From Adiantum capillus-veneris (taxonomy: Eukaryota; Streptophyta; Polypodiopsida; Polypodiales; Pteridaceae): a stretch of 64,000 bases of DNA. Below, piece after piece: positions 32,249 to 44,198 of the stretch. The stretch spans positions 135,234,108 to 135,298,107 of the forward strand of contig CM043955.1 of the NCBI GenBank assembly GCA_014529385.2, in the 5' to 3' direction. Position 1 is the stretch's first letter; every line of letters starts with the position of its first letter. The position numbers were made by a program, and so were the translations under genes. The notes below the pieces were generated by a model. The model ran no database searches and was not told where the DNA came from. It worked only from the letters and a program-made list of their open reading frames with translations.

Positions 32249-33952
32249 TTGGTTGAAATCCAAGAGGAGGAGACTCACCAAACTCATCACAAAGGATCTC
32301 CTCTATGTCATGATTGGGGAAAGGTAAGAGAACATGATGCTTTTATTCTCTTTGACCCTAGTTCTACTCACAATTTTATATCTATAGAGTTGGCCACCAA
32401 GCTAGGCATACAATCCTACGAGATGGGAGATGTCCTACCCCCCGCAGATAGTGCTTTCAAGGAGAAAGAAGCTTCAGTCACTCCCTTAATCGGGAAATTG
32501 AGGCTTCATGTTCAAAGCTATGTGGACAAAGAGGACTTCTTTATCTCTCCTCTCAAGCATGAGGATGTAATCCTAGGGGGACCATGGTTAGATCACTTGG
32601 CTGCCAATGTTAAATTTCCTGAAAGGAGAATCTGCTTTAAGTTTTGGAAAAAAGACATGTATATAGATGCTAAGGAAATGGGTAACACTATTCCCTTTGT
32701 ACGTACACCAGCTTTCAACAAGTCAATAAAGAGCTCTATTTCCGTGTACATGATTTTTGTTAAAGATTCTCAAAATGAACCTAATGCTTTAGCAAAAGAA
32801 AATAAAAGCAACCAAAAGGAATTAGAGTTATCCAATTTTCTCAAGGGGTTTCAAGATGTTTTTATTGACGACATCCCTTGGGAGCTACCTCCTAAACGAG
32901 GTAATGATGACCATGCAATTGAACTTCTTCGAGGAAGTTCACCGCCTAACAAACCTCCTTATAGAGTTTCTCAAGCTCAACAAGAGGAGATTATGCGGCA
33001 AGTGCATGAGTTAGTTGAGAAAGGCATGGTTAGGCCTAGCTCATCTCCATTTTTCTCACCTGTGCTATTAGTGCAAAAGAAAGACGACACATATCGTATG
33101 TGTGTCGACTATAGAGCACTAAATAGGATCACTATCAAGAATAGGTTTCCCGTTCCACGGGTAGAAGACCTATTTGATAAGCTACAAGGATCGACCTACT
33201 TCAGTAGGATTGACCTAAAAAGTGGCTATCATCAAATAAGGATAGTTGATCAAGACATTGTAAAGACCGCATTTCGCACCACATTTGGTCTTTACGAATA
33301 CATTGTCATGCCTTTTGGCTTGACCAATGCACCAGCCACATTCAACCGCTTGATGGAGAAGCTGTTCAGGCCTCATCGAACCTTCACTGGAGTGTTCTTT
33401 GATGATATTATCATCTACTCTAATTCATTAGACGAACACAAGAAACACCTCCAGGTAATATTTCAAGTTTGAAGAGAGAATAAAGTTTATGTTAATCGAA
33501 AGAAAAGTGAATTTTTCTTGCAAGAGATTCAGTATTTAGGTCATATTATGTCGCAAGACGGCATCCAAATGGATCCATCTAAGTTAGAGGTAATAAAAGG
33601 ATGGCCTAAACCAAGGAATCTTCATGAACTAAGAAGCTTTATAGGTATGTGTGCATACTATAGACGCTTCATAGAAAAGCTCTCACAAATTGCGGGACCA
33701 TTACATGACCTAACAAAGAAAAGCGTTAGGTATACATGGTCTGCTAAGGAGAATAATGCTTTCAAAAATCTTATCTCTTAACCTGTGCTTACACTACCGG
33801 ATCTCTCAAAACCATTTGAGGTCCAATGTGATGCTTGTGGTGATTGCCTTGGAGCTGTTTTACTCCAAGAAGGGCATGCCATAGGCTATGAGAGTCGAAG
33901 GCTCGACCCTGTTGAGCAAGCTCTAGGCATATATGAAAAGGAACTCCTTGCA
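32249..33952 (+). pseudogene. Chromovirus protease, RT and RNase H N-terminus (unit 1)
   Basis: It continues in the Gag phase. The protease segment has AFILFDPSSTHNFISIELA, with DPSS where most families have DSGA, and DVILGGPWL. The RT has VQKKDDTYRMCVDYRALN, IDLKSGYHQI, MPFGLTNAPATF and GVFFDDIIIYS (FFDD in place of YVDD). Then come YLGHIMSQDGI and FIGMCAYYRRFIE. RNase H begins EVQCDACGDCLGAVLLQEG. Stops lie at 33470 and 33779. After KELLA (33952) a deletion of about 347 bp relative to unit 2 removes the rest of RNase H. It would reverse-transcribe the element RNA if intact. Confidence 0.9.
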
Positions 33953-35319
33953 AGATGGTTATCTTCTCTATGGAAATAGACTATGCGTTACTAACTCACT
34001 ACGTGAGAATGTAATGTATGAATCTCATGCTCCACCTTATGCGGGGCATAGAGGGATTCAGTCTACCTTAAAGGTAATTGAAACATATTTCTATTGGCAT
34101 GGCCTACCATGAAAGTGAACATACAAGAGTATGTTTGTAAATGTGTGGTATGCCAAAAGACAAAATTTGATAGAGGGAAGCAACTTGGATTGCTTCAACC
34201 CTTGCCAATCCCTAATTCATCATGGGAGAGCATATCCATGGATTTTATCTTTGGATTTCCTAAGTCTATCCATGGGAATACGGGAATATGGACGATAGTA
34301 GACAGGTTCAGTAAACAAGCTCATTTTATACCTGTCAAAAAGACTATCAAAGTCCATCAAATGGCAACCCTCTTCATTCCACAAATTTTCAAGTACCATG
34401 GCTTGCCAATGTCCATAGTGTCGGATAGAGACCCTAGAATGACCAATAATTTTTGGAAGGGTCTCTTTGAGAATTTAGGGACAAGGCTAAACTTCTCTTC
34501 GGCCTATCATCCAGAAACGGATGGCCAAAGTGAAATAGCTAACCTAACCATTCTCGATCTACTAAAAGCCTATGTAATGGAAGTAGATCAAAGATCCCAA
34601 TGGGAGAAGTACTTACCCTTAGTGGAGTATGCTTACAATAACACTGTACATACTTTCACGGGAAAAGCACCTTTTGAGGTAATTGAGGGAAGATCAAAAA
34701 GTCCCTTGCTACTTAAGGTACATGGGAAAATCTTCGCTGCAGATGAGTATAGCCTAGACCTACAAGAATCTTTCCAAAAGATTAAGGATGCTATCTCTAT
34801 CTTACAGCAAAGGCAAAAGGATGCTGCTGACAAGCATAGAAGAGCCCAAGCCTTTAAAGAAAACGATTTTGTCATGTTAAAGTTTCCCTAGGCTCGATTA
34901 AGGCACACGACGGGCAAGAATCCTACGGGCCACCAAAAGTACTATGCTAAACTAGCAAAAAGGTACTATGGTCCCTTTCAGATTCTTAGGCCAATCCATG
35001 AGATGGACTATCAACTCAAGTTGCCCAATCATTGGCTCATACACAATGCTTTCCATGTGAGCCTATTAAAGCCTTACAAAGGAGAGCCACCCAAGAACCA
35101 ACTATTGAAGACCCGTTGGAGATCGAGGACCAAGAGGAGGTGCTGCAGCTCGAGTCCATTCTCCGACATGAAGACAAGGTGCTAAGAGGTGGTAAGACTA
35201 TCCAACAATATGTTATTAAGTTTAAGAATTATCCTTTTGAAGATGCTAGATGGATGCAAGGCATACAATTAAAGGATAACCTAAACCTTGTCAATGCTTA
35301 CAATGGTTCCCAAGAGTAA
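33953..35319 (+). pseudogene. Chromovirus integrase and chromodomain-like tail (unit 1)
   Basis: The integrase has HAPPYAGHRG and CVVC (zinc site), SMDFIFGFP, VSDRDPRM and TDGQSEIAN (D, D, E all present). A 5-bp insertion (CATGG, 34098-34102) lies between the zinc domain and the core. A TAG at 34889-34891 and a one-base loss near 35093 (CCACCC against CCACCCC in unit 2) break the tail. The chromodomain-like part has QQYVIKFKNYPFEDARWMQ. Integration would require the intact polyprotein, so this copy is inactive. Confidence 0.85.
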
Positions 35320-35674
35320 GCAAATGTACAAAATGTTAAAAATCAACAAAGTTTTTGTCTTATAAGACTCTCTTTTTCTTTATTGTGCACAAAAATGAAG
35401 TAGTATGCATGCTTAGATCAAGTTTGCGGAGACGATGTCTGCCAAACACCAAAAGGAGCTTGTCACTCTACTATGGAAGACTGATAGGACTAATGTGCAG
35501 ACATGCTTGCGGCAGCCTAAGGCTCTCAAGCGCCAAATGGACTAGTCATCCATTGTGGAATGATGTCGTAGGGTAACATAGGGATCCTCTACCCGCTAAG
35601 AAAAGGACTCATGAATATGCTTTATCTTCTCTACACCATAGTCGAGGACGACTATGATTTCAAGAGAGAGATAA

Positions 35675-37269
35675 TGTCATAATAATCAATATCTAATTCT
35701 CCTAAATGATTTTCTCATATTAAACTGATCATTTAATGTGGGGAAGTGCCAGGGGAGAAAAGGCTAGAATATTGGTTAAGCTAGCAGACCGCAGTAGGGA
35801 TCCAAAGGAGGGAAAATAGGGATCCAAAGGGGGGGCCATCTGCAAAAGAGACATGTGCAACAATTGGCTAAAAAGACCCTAAGGTTCAGCCCATTAAGAC
35901 TTCCAAAATGCTAAGGTTCCAAAATTCAAAGGTTGTGTCCAAAGGGTTAAAGCTTAGGGGGAATTGGATGCTTTGTGTGCTCTCCAAAGTCAATACATAT
36001 CCCTACATGGGAGGGGGCATGCCCTTCTTCTAGGGGATGAGAGAGAAAGCCACACACACACACAGGCTCCCTTTACACAAAGGGAATGAGGGACACATGT
36101 CAGCTCCCTAGGCCAGATGCCCACAAGGTGTGCGCAGTTTCTATTGGATGACCCTTGAAGTGGACCAATGAGAATTAAGCTAGAGTAAATCTAGTTTAAT
36201 TAATTTAAAAACATTTAATAAAAGAAACCAATGAGAATTAAGTCTCCTAGAAGACTATTGGGCAGTCTCACAAGGGGTCCAATGAGCATTCAGGAGCCCA
36301 ATGGCTTGCCTGATTCCAATGGCTAGGAGGCAAAGGGGTCCAATGAGAGTTTAGTTTAATTATTTAATTACCTAAAGCTCTCACAAAAGGGGAAAGGGGG
36401 ACACATGTCAGAAGGCTATCACTTATGCTGCTTAATAGTCATTGGCTTGAATTGGGGAGATTGACTTGGGGAGAGCCAATGAGGGCTCAGCAAGAGCAAA
36501 TAGCAAGAGGGCTCGCCCAAGAGAGAGAGGGGGCTGATTTTTGCAAGGCATTATCACACACACACTCACACAATCTCATGTGTGAAGAAAGAGAAGACTA
36601 TCTCTTCCCAAGCTTTAATGGAGAGCTCATCACCTACTCCAAGCTTCTGAGATAGAAGCCTACATCGACACACTCTTGGCATGTGGATGCAAATCCAACC
36701 AAGATCCAAGCTTCAATGCATGCTCATCTCCTCTACCATGCTAATTACTAAGCTAAGATCTGCTAATATGAATGATTATTTGAGGAGATGTGCATCTTTC
36801 TCGTAAGATACTCATTCTTCCTCTCAATCTACTCTCATACCCTTCTAACTCTCACCATCTTTGAAGGTGTGTGAGGTCTTGGGTCTGAGAACGGGGATAA
36901 ATGATGTTGTGTTTGCTAAGTGTTTTGCTTAGTGCATGAAGCTTTCATCTTCATTGCACTAGCTAGTCTTGAAGGAACACAAAGAATTGTATTGTACAAT
37001 GTCTCTCTTGATGGGAGAAACCATAATACAAAGCCTTTTGGAGGGGGGACCGGCTCCATGCAAATCCGGTCCTCAACTGTTGTCATTAGCTTAATTTCTC
37101 TCTCTTTTGAAAGTATTTTCGATGCTATCTAACTAGGTGTTATGATTTTTATTGCTTTCTCCACCCAAGCACTCTTGTATTTCTCATTAGGAATCTATTC
37201 TAATGAAATGCCCACTATGTTCATGCTCATTTCCGCTACACACAAGTTAATAGGCCATTAAATGTTACA
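35675..37269 (+). repeat. Chromovirus LTR2 (1595 bp), mosaic
   Basis: It starts TGTCATAATAATC at 35675 and ends GTTACA at 37269. The outer parts match LTR1 and LTR3 closely. The block about 35930-36390 differs strongly from both (for example GTGCTCTCCAAAGTCAATAC where the others have GTGTGACCAAAAAAGTCTTG). No PBS follows; the next base enters RT-coding sequence directly. Confidence 0.9.
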
Positions 37270-39328
37270 GCCTAAACGAAGGAATCTTCATGAACTAAGA
37301 AGATTTATAGGTATGTGTGCATACTATAGACGCTTCATAGAAAAGTTCTCACAAATTGCGGGGCCATTACATGACCTAACAAAGAAAAGCGTTAGGTATA
37401 CATGGTCTGCTAAGGAGAACAATGCTTTCGAAAAGCTTATCTTTCAACCTGTGCTTACACTACAGGATCTCTCAAAACCATTTGAGGTCCAATGTGATGC
37501 TTGTGGTGATTGCCTTGAAGCTGTTTTGCTTCAAGAAGGGCACGCCATAGGCTATGAGAGTCGAAGGCTCGACTCTATTGAGCAAGCTCTAGGCATATAC
37601 GAAATGGAGCTCCTTGCAGTTCTACATGCCTTAGACTCATGGAAGCACTATTTATTGGGGACTGCTTTCATTCTGCGAATGGATCACCAAAGTCTTAAGT
37701 ACTTCATGACGCAGACCAAGCTCTCCGACAAACAAATGAGGTGGGCAAATTTCCTTTCGCAATTTCATTTTCATATTTCTCACATTGCTGGCAAGCATAA
37801 TCAAGTAGCTGATGCACTCTCAAGAAGACCGAGAGCGAATGCGGTTTCCATAGCAACTCACAATGATCTATCTTCAATGATAGATGATTACACTATTGAT
37901 CCCGATTTTAGAGATGTGATTTCAGCCCTTGCATTAGGGAAGAAAGAAGAACCATTTAATTTACAGGATGGTTATCTTCTCTATGGCAATAGACTATGCG
38001 TTACTAACTCACTACGTGAGAAAGTAATGTATGAGTCTCATGCTCCACCTTATGCGGGACATAGAGGGATTCAGTCTACCTTAAAGGGAATTGAAACATA
38101 TTTCTATTGGCCTACCATGAAAATGAACATACAAGAGTATGTTTCTAAATGTGTGGTATGCCAAAAGACAAAATTTGATAGAGGGAAGCAACTTGGATTG
38201 CTTCAACCCTTGCCAATCCCTAATTCACCATGGGAGAGCATATCCATGGATTTTATCTTTGGATTGCCTAAGTCTATCCATGGGAATACGGGAATATGGA
38301 CGATAGTAGACAGGTTCAGTACACAAGCTCATTTTATACCTGTCAAAAAGACTATCAAAGCCCATCAAATGGCAACCCTCTTCATGTCACGAATTTTCAA
38401 GTACCATGGCTTTCCAATGTCCATAGTGTCGGATAGAGATCCTAGAATGACCAGTAATTTTTGGAAGGGTCTCTTTGAGAATTTAGGGACAAGGCTAAAC
38501 TTCTCTTTGGACTATCATCCACAAACAGATGGCCAAAGTGAAATAGCTAACCTAAAAATTATCGATCTACTAAAAGCCTATGTAACGGAAGTAGATCAAA
38601 GATCCCAATGGGAGAAGTACTTACCCTTAGTGGAGTATGCTTACAATAACACTGTACATACTTCCACGGGAAAAGCACCTTTTGAGGTAATTGAGGGAAG
38701 ATCAAAAAGTCCCTTGCTACTTAAGGTACATGGGAAAATCTTCGCTGCAGATGAGTATAGCCTAGACCTACAAGAATCTTTCCAAAAGATTAAGGATGCT
38801 ATCTCTATCTTACAGCAAAGGCAAAAGGATGCTGCTGACAAGCATAGAAGAGCCCAAGTCTTTAAAGAAAACGATTTTGTCATGTTAAAGTTTCCCTAGG
38901 CTCGATTAAGGCACACGACGGGCAAGAATCCTACGGGCCACCAAAAGTACTATGCTAAACTAGCAAAAAGGTACTATGGTCCCTTTCAGATTCTTAGGCC
39001 AATCCATGAGATGGACTATCAACTCAAGTTGCCCAATCATTGGCTCATACACAATGCTTTCCATGTGAGCCTATTAAAGCCTTACAAAGGAGAGCCACCC
39101 CAAGAACCAACTATTGAAGACCCGTTGGAGATCGAGGACCAAGAGGAGGTGCTGCAGCTCGAGTCCATTCTCCGACATGAAGACAAGGTGCTAAGAGGTG
39201 GTAAGACTATCCAACGATATGTTATTAAGTTTAAGAATTATCCTTTTGAAGATGCTAGATGGATGCAAGGCATACAATTAAAGGATAACCTAAACCTTGT
39301 CAATGCTTACAATGGTTCCCAAGAGTAA
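37270..39328 (+). pseudogene. Chromovirus pol fragment (unit 2): RT end, RNase H, integrase, tail
   Basis: It begins abruptly inside the RT thumb (PKRRNLHELRRFIGMCAYYR). The RNase H is complete (EVQCDACGDCL, YEMELLAVLHAL, RMDHQSLKYFM, IAGKHNQVADALSRRP). The integrase zinc site has H, H and CVVC, and the core has SMDFIFGLP, VSDRDPRM and TDGQSEIAN. The chromodomain-like tail has RYVIKFKNYPFEDARWMQ. There is a single nonsense codon (TAG, 38897-38899) in a 2-kb frame, shared with unit 1. PBS, Gag, protease and most RT are absent. Confidence 0.9.
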
Positions 39329-39683
39329 GAAAATGTACAAAATGTTAAAAATCAACAAAGTTTTTGTCTTATAAGACTCTCTTTTTCTTTATTGTGCACA
39401 AAAATGAAGTAGTATGCATGCTTAGATCAAGTTTGCGGAGACGATGTCTGCCAAACACCAAAAGGAGCTTGTCACTCTACTATGGAAGACTGATAGGACT
39501 AATGTGCAGACATGCTTGTGGCAGCCTCAGGCTCTCAAGTGCCAAATGGACTAGTTATCCATTGTGGAATGATGTCGTAGGGTAACATAGGGATCCTCTA
39601 CCCGCTAAGAAAAGGACTCATGAATATGCTTTATCTTCTCTACACCATAGTCGAGGACGACTATGATTTCAAGAGAGAGGTAA

Positions 39684-41301
39684 TGTCATAATAATCAATA
39701 TCTAATTCTCCTAAATGATTTTCTCATGTTAAACTGATCATTTAATATGGGGAAGTGCCAGGGGAGAAAAAGCTAGAATATTGGTTAAGCTAGTAGACCG
39801 GCCACAGTAGGGATCCAAAGGAGGGAGAATAGGGATCCAAAGGAGGGAGAATAGGGATCCAAAGGGGGGGCCATCTGCAAAAGAGCAATGTGAAACAATG
39901 GGCTAAAACGACCCTAAGGTTCAGTCCATTAAGACTTCCAAAATGCTAAGGTTCCAAAATTCAAAGGTTATGTCCAAAGGTCAACCTTAAGGAATTGGAT
40001 GCTTTGTGTGTGACCAAAAAAGTCTTGCATATCCCTACATAGGAGGGGGCGAGCCTAGCAAGTAGGGGATGAGAGAGAAAGCCATACACACAAACACAAT
40101 CCCCCTTTACACAAAGGGAATGAAGGACACATGTCAGATGCCTAAGCTGGTTGCTCCCAAAGTGTGCTCAATTCCTATTGGATGACCCTTGAAGTGGACC
40201 AATGAGAATTAGGCTAGAGTAAATTTAGCCTAATTAATTTTAAAACACTTAATAAAAAGAACCGATGAAAATTAAGTCTCCTAGATGATTATTGGACAGC
40301 CCGTGAAGGGGACCAATAGGAATTGAGCAGCCCAATGGGCTACTTAATTCCTATTGGTCAAAATGGGAAAAGGTCCAATGGGGATTTACTTCATTTAAAT
40401 CAATTAAGTTTAATTGATTAAGCTCTCACAAAAGGGAAAAGGGGGACACATGTCAGAAGGCTATCACTTATGCTGCTTAATAGCCATTTGCTTGACTTGG
40501 GGAGGTCCAATGGGGGAAAAGCAAGAGCAAATAGCAAGAGTGCTCGCCCAAGAGAGAGAGGGGGCTGATTTTTGCAAGGCATTATCACACACACACTCAC
40601 ACAATCTCATGTGTGAAGAAAGAGAAGACTATCTCTTCCCAAGCTTTAATGGAGAGCTCATCACCTACTCCAAGCTTGTGAGATAGAAGCCTACATCGAC
40701 ACACTCTTGGCATGTGGATGCAAATCCAACCAAGATCCAAGCTGCAATGCATGCTCATCTCCTCTACCATGCTAATTACTAAGCTAATCTATGCTAATAT
40801 GAGTGATTATGTGAGGAGATGTACATCTTTCTCGTAAGATACTCCTTCTTCCTCTCAATCTACTCTCATACCCTGTTAGCTCTCACCATCTTCGAAGGTG
40901 TGTGAGGTCTTGGGTCTAAAAAACGGGGATAAATGATGTTGTGTTTGCTAAGTGTTTTGCTTAGTGCATGAAGCTTTCATCTTCATTGCACTAGCTAGTC
41001 TTGAAGGAACACAAAGAATTGTATTGTACAATGTCTCTCTTGATGGGAGAAACCATAATACAAAGCCTTTTGGAGGGGGGACCGGCTCCATGAAAATCCG
41101 GTCCTCAACTGTTGTAAATAGCTTAATTTCTCTCTCTTTTGAAAGTATTGTTGATGCTATCTAACTAGGTGTTATGCTTTTTGTTGCTCTCTCCACCCAA
41201 GCACTCTTGTAATTCTCATTAGGAATCTATTCTAATGAAATGCCCACTATGTTCATGCTAATTTCCGCTACACATAAGTTTTTAGGCCGTTAAATGTTAC
41301 A
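39684..41301 (+). repeat. Chromovirus LTR3 (1618 bp)
   Basis: It starts TGTCATAATAATC after AAGAGAGAGGTAA and ends GTTACA. It carries three copies of the 21-bp TAGGGATCCAAAGGAGGGAGA unit near 39811-39870, against two in LTR1 and LTR2. It is followed by R3-type array DNA, not by an internal region. Confidence 0.9.
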
Positions 41302-42052
41302 TATGGTATCAATAGTCCACTCCCAAGTTTTTTCGGATTTGAACAACTTTTTGCCAATCAAAAGTCAAATTTTATATGTGCTTAGTGATTTTTGGCTAGC
41401 TTTGAGGTTTTGGTGATTTGATTAACATGTTGTACTATTTTTGCTATTTTCTCTTTTGAAAAAGTAATTTCAAATGGTATCAGCTACCCACCACTGGTCA
41501 AATCTTAGACCTAAATGATCAAAAGGTACATGGATCACGATTCATGCTTGACAACATTTTGGCATGAAACTTCGCCAGCAACTGGTTCCTATAGAGGTCA
41601 ATTCTCAACCATATTTGAGTTTGGATCTCTGAAAGTTGAAATACCCTAATTTTTGGTCAATGTCTCAAGCTTTTGCAAATTTTTCCAATTTCTTGATTTT
41701 GAGTGTGTTTTCACTATCAATTTTACTCCAAAGTGTGGAGTCTAACGCTAGAAACCACTCTTGACCCATTGGTATCAATCTCTCATCAAATTGTCACAGA
41801 GGTACATGGATCATAATCCATATTTCTCCACCAATCTCTCAAGATGAAACTTTTTAGTTTGCTTCTTGTGATTTTGATAATCCTCTTTTGCACCAAATTT
41901 TTGAATTGTGATCAACTTTCAAGCTATGACCATCAAATTTCCCAAGTTTCAGAGCTATGATCTCTTTGACCAAAATATGGTTTTTGACAGTTTTTGCCCT
42001 AAACCTTCAACCCAATTTGATGGTAATTGTTGTTACTTACTCTACTCCTAGG
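41302..42052 (-). mobile_element. R3 upstream region: palindrome array (c) and exon junction
   Basis: Two palindromic boxes (arms ATGGATCA and TRATYCAT) start at 41530 and 41816, 286 bp apart, each preceded by GGTAC. TGGTATCA blocks lie upstream of both, as in array (a). At 42041-42052 the box TCTACTCCTAGG encodes PRSR on the minus strand next to GTAAGT (42040-42035), as in R1. The order gag - array - PRSR exon matches R1, so this is best read as R3 resuming after the chromovirus array. Confidence 0.55.
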
Positions 42053-43200
42053 TACTAATATGAATCTAAGAACAAAAACAGACAAAACAATGAAATTTGA
42101 AGGTGAAATGGATAATAGAACAATACTTTCAAAGCATCGAGAAAAATGCAGAATGCATTAGGAGACACTTGGACTCACTTTTGGGCCTTGTAAGAAGTTC
42201 CATGTCCTCTTAGAGAGAGAAGATAAAAATGCTAAATAATATATTTTACGTGATACTTTTTTGTGCCAACAAAAAGCCAAAATGACATTCTTTGTTAGGC
42301 AACCACTATCTTTATCATTCTTATCCTTTGTTCTCTTGTTAGGAATCCAACTAACCGTGTGACTAATGATTCAAAATACTAACTTACAAGTATTCCCTCC
42401 AAAAACTCAAGCTACAGGAACTCTATCAAATCTAAACATGAGAATACAACATTCCCTTCCAAAACTAAAGATATTTTGTCATTTTTGAGTGTCTGTCTGT
42501 CTCTTTGTCAACTCTAGGAATGGAGAACCCTTCTTTTTTTGATGAAAACACCAGTGGAACTTCCAATCCTCAACTCCATATTTGACACTTACCCAAAGAA
42601 AGAACACAAATCATCTTCACATTGATGTATTGCAAGAGTACACACCATGGCAAAAACATAGGAGGGAGTCTCTTTCTTATCTCAAAACAAGATAAAGAAC
42701 TTAGAAAGACAAACAAAAAACATCATTTGGATTTGTGGACCGATGGGTCTATTTACCCAAAGGATCCTACAACCAATACGGCATCTCCCTTTGCTAATAG
42801 TGACTAACCTTTTACATTTCATAGGTGATGACAAGAATGTGCTATTGGGCTACATTGAACATCTGGATTGAATGCAGAAAAGCAAAGAAACTTCCTAGCA
42901 ATGGAGAACATACAACTGAAGAAACTTAATGAGGAATGTGCTCAAAAGATTTTATAAACAAAAAGACAATCCGAATCCTTGAGAAGAAGATCACAAGCTT
43001 ACGTGAGACAGACACCATGCTTGGTAGTCAAAAAAGAAAAAAAGATCTTTGTAACATAGAGAATATGAAGATTGGTAGTGGTGGCCTGGAAAAATGAATA
43101 CGAGCTTTAAGGTAACTCCACATTTGTTTTTGCTTTTGTATCTTATATATTACTTTACACTTTCTTATTATTGACCATCATGCATGCTGCTATCTTTGCA
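42053..43200. other. Little recognisable content
   Basis: Immediately right of the box the minus strand still encodes VFVLRF beside PRSR (42052-42085). Beyond that I see no PBS or LTR. A short plus frame at 42622-42807 (CKSTHHGKNIGGSLFLIS, LDLWTDGSIYPK) has no assignable family. Confidence 0.3.
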
Positions 43201-43229
43201 AAACTTTTCTACATCCAAACTTGAACGGG

Positions 43230-43700
43230 ATAGGTTCCAATGCCGGAGTACATTAGAGCCGTCTAGTTCCAAAACAAGCAGTTGAAGAGATGATAGGTAT
43301 TTTTTTAAAAAAGAAACTGAAGGGAGCTTACCTCCTTAATGAAGGAGAACGAGCTGGAACCGATGGAAGTGCAAGTAAACTCTTCAAGGCATCAGCTAAA
43401 AAGTCTAAAATAAATTACAAAGAGGATCATTGCTCTGCCAAAGCCATCACATGTAAAGACTGCACCTCGACACATAAACAATGAGCTATTTGAGAAAGTA
43501 GGATCACCATTCCATATTGAAGCAACATTCTTAGGCAAGGGGGGTAGAGAGGTACAATATAACGAGCATAACAATCTTTTTGTTGATATTGAAGCATTGA
43601 AAAGGTATGCAATTCACTCCTTTGATATAAGGCGAGAGGGGTGCAATGGGGTTCTCAAGTTTGCTTTGAAACTCAATGAGTGCAAGGTCCCATAAGGAGA
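43230..43700 (+). pseudogene. Fragment of an unrecognised plus-strand gene (part 1)
   Basis: A frame 43290-43484 (MIGIFLKKKLKGAYLLNEGE) is followed, in another frame from about 43414, by IALPKPSHVKTAPRHINNEL, FEKVGSPFHIEATFLGKGG, REVQYNEHNNLFVDIEALKR and GVLKFALKLNECKVP. A stop and then GEIWTLHGPCKE follow. The composition looks like real protein, with mixed hydrophobics and no low complexity. The phrase VP.GE.WTL recurs at 47.52 kb. I do not know the family; a decayed DNA-transposon gene or a host gene are both possible. Confidence 0.35.
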
Positions 43701-43984
43701 AATATGGACTTTGCATGGGCCTTGTAAGGAATCCTAATTTTTAAGGATTAAGGCTAATGTTGTGTAGGGTTAAGGGACAAGGGCCTCCAAGAAGCTACTT
43801 TTGAGTAGGCTTTTCTAGCGTTTTTTTTAAGACACATGTAGGATGTGGACCTACGAGGTCATTTTCTCTCTCTAGCTTTTTGAAAGTGAAGGGAGTAAAG
43901 GGATGTGGTCACATCAGCAAAAATGTGGGTCACTAAGAGCCAAAAATTGACTTTTTTTTCAAAAAAGTTTACTTATTTTTGACT

Positions 43985-44167
43985 TAAAACTCCCCCCCCA
44001 ACATATATACATATCAAAAAATCATTTTTTGACCTTTTTCTAAACCTATAAGCACTAAAAGTCCACTTTTTAAAAAAAATATCCCCCCTTGAAAAAACAA
44101 CCTTTGTTCTCTCCTCCTCCTCCCCCCTCTCTCCCTCTCCCCCCTTGCCCCCTTCTCTTCTCCCATA

Positions 44168-44198
<31 letters not shown>

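Noticed and set aside
32034-32327. Overlapping frames on both strands within chromovirus gag-pol
   Set aside because: The single phase starting at 30722 carries every recognised motif; others are shadows.
41302-41320. TGGTATCA right after LTR3, read as a primer-binding site of a fourth chromovirus unit
   Set aside because: The following bases do not match the PBS-flanking sequence after LTR1, and TGGTATCA recurs at about 41475 and 41770 and in array (a) as part of the module. It belongs to the R3 array.
42622-42807. RNase H fragment (DLWTDGSIYPK)
   Set aside because: A single short resemblance with no further acidic motifs or neighbouring pol domain.
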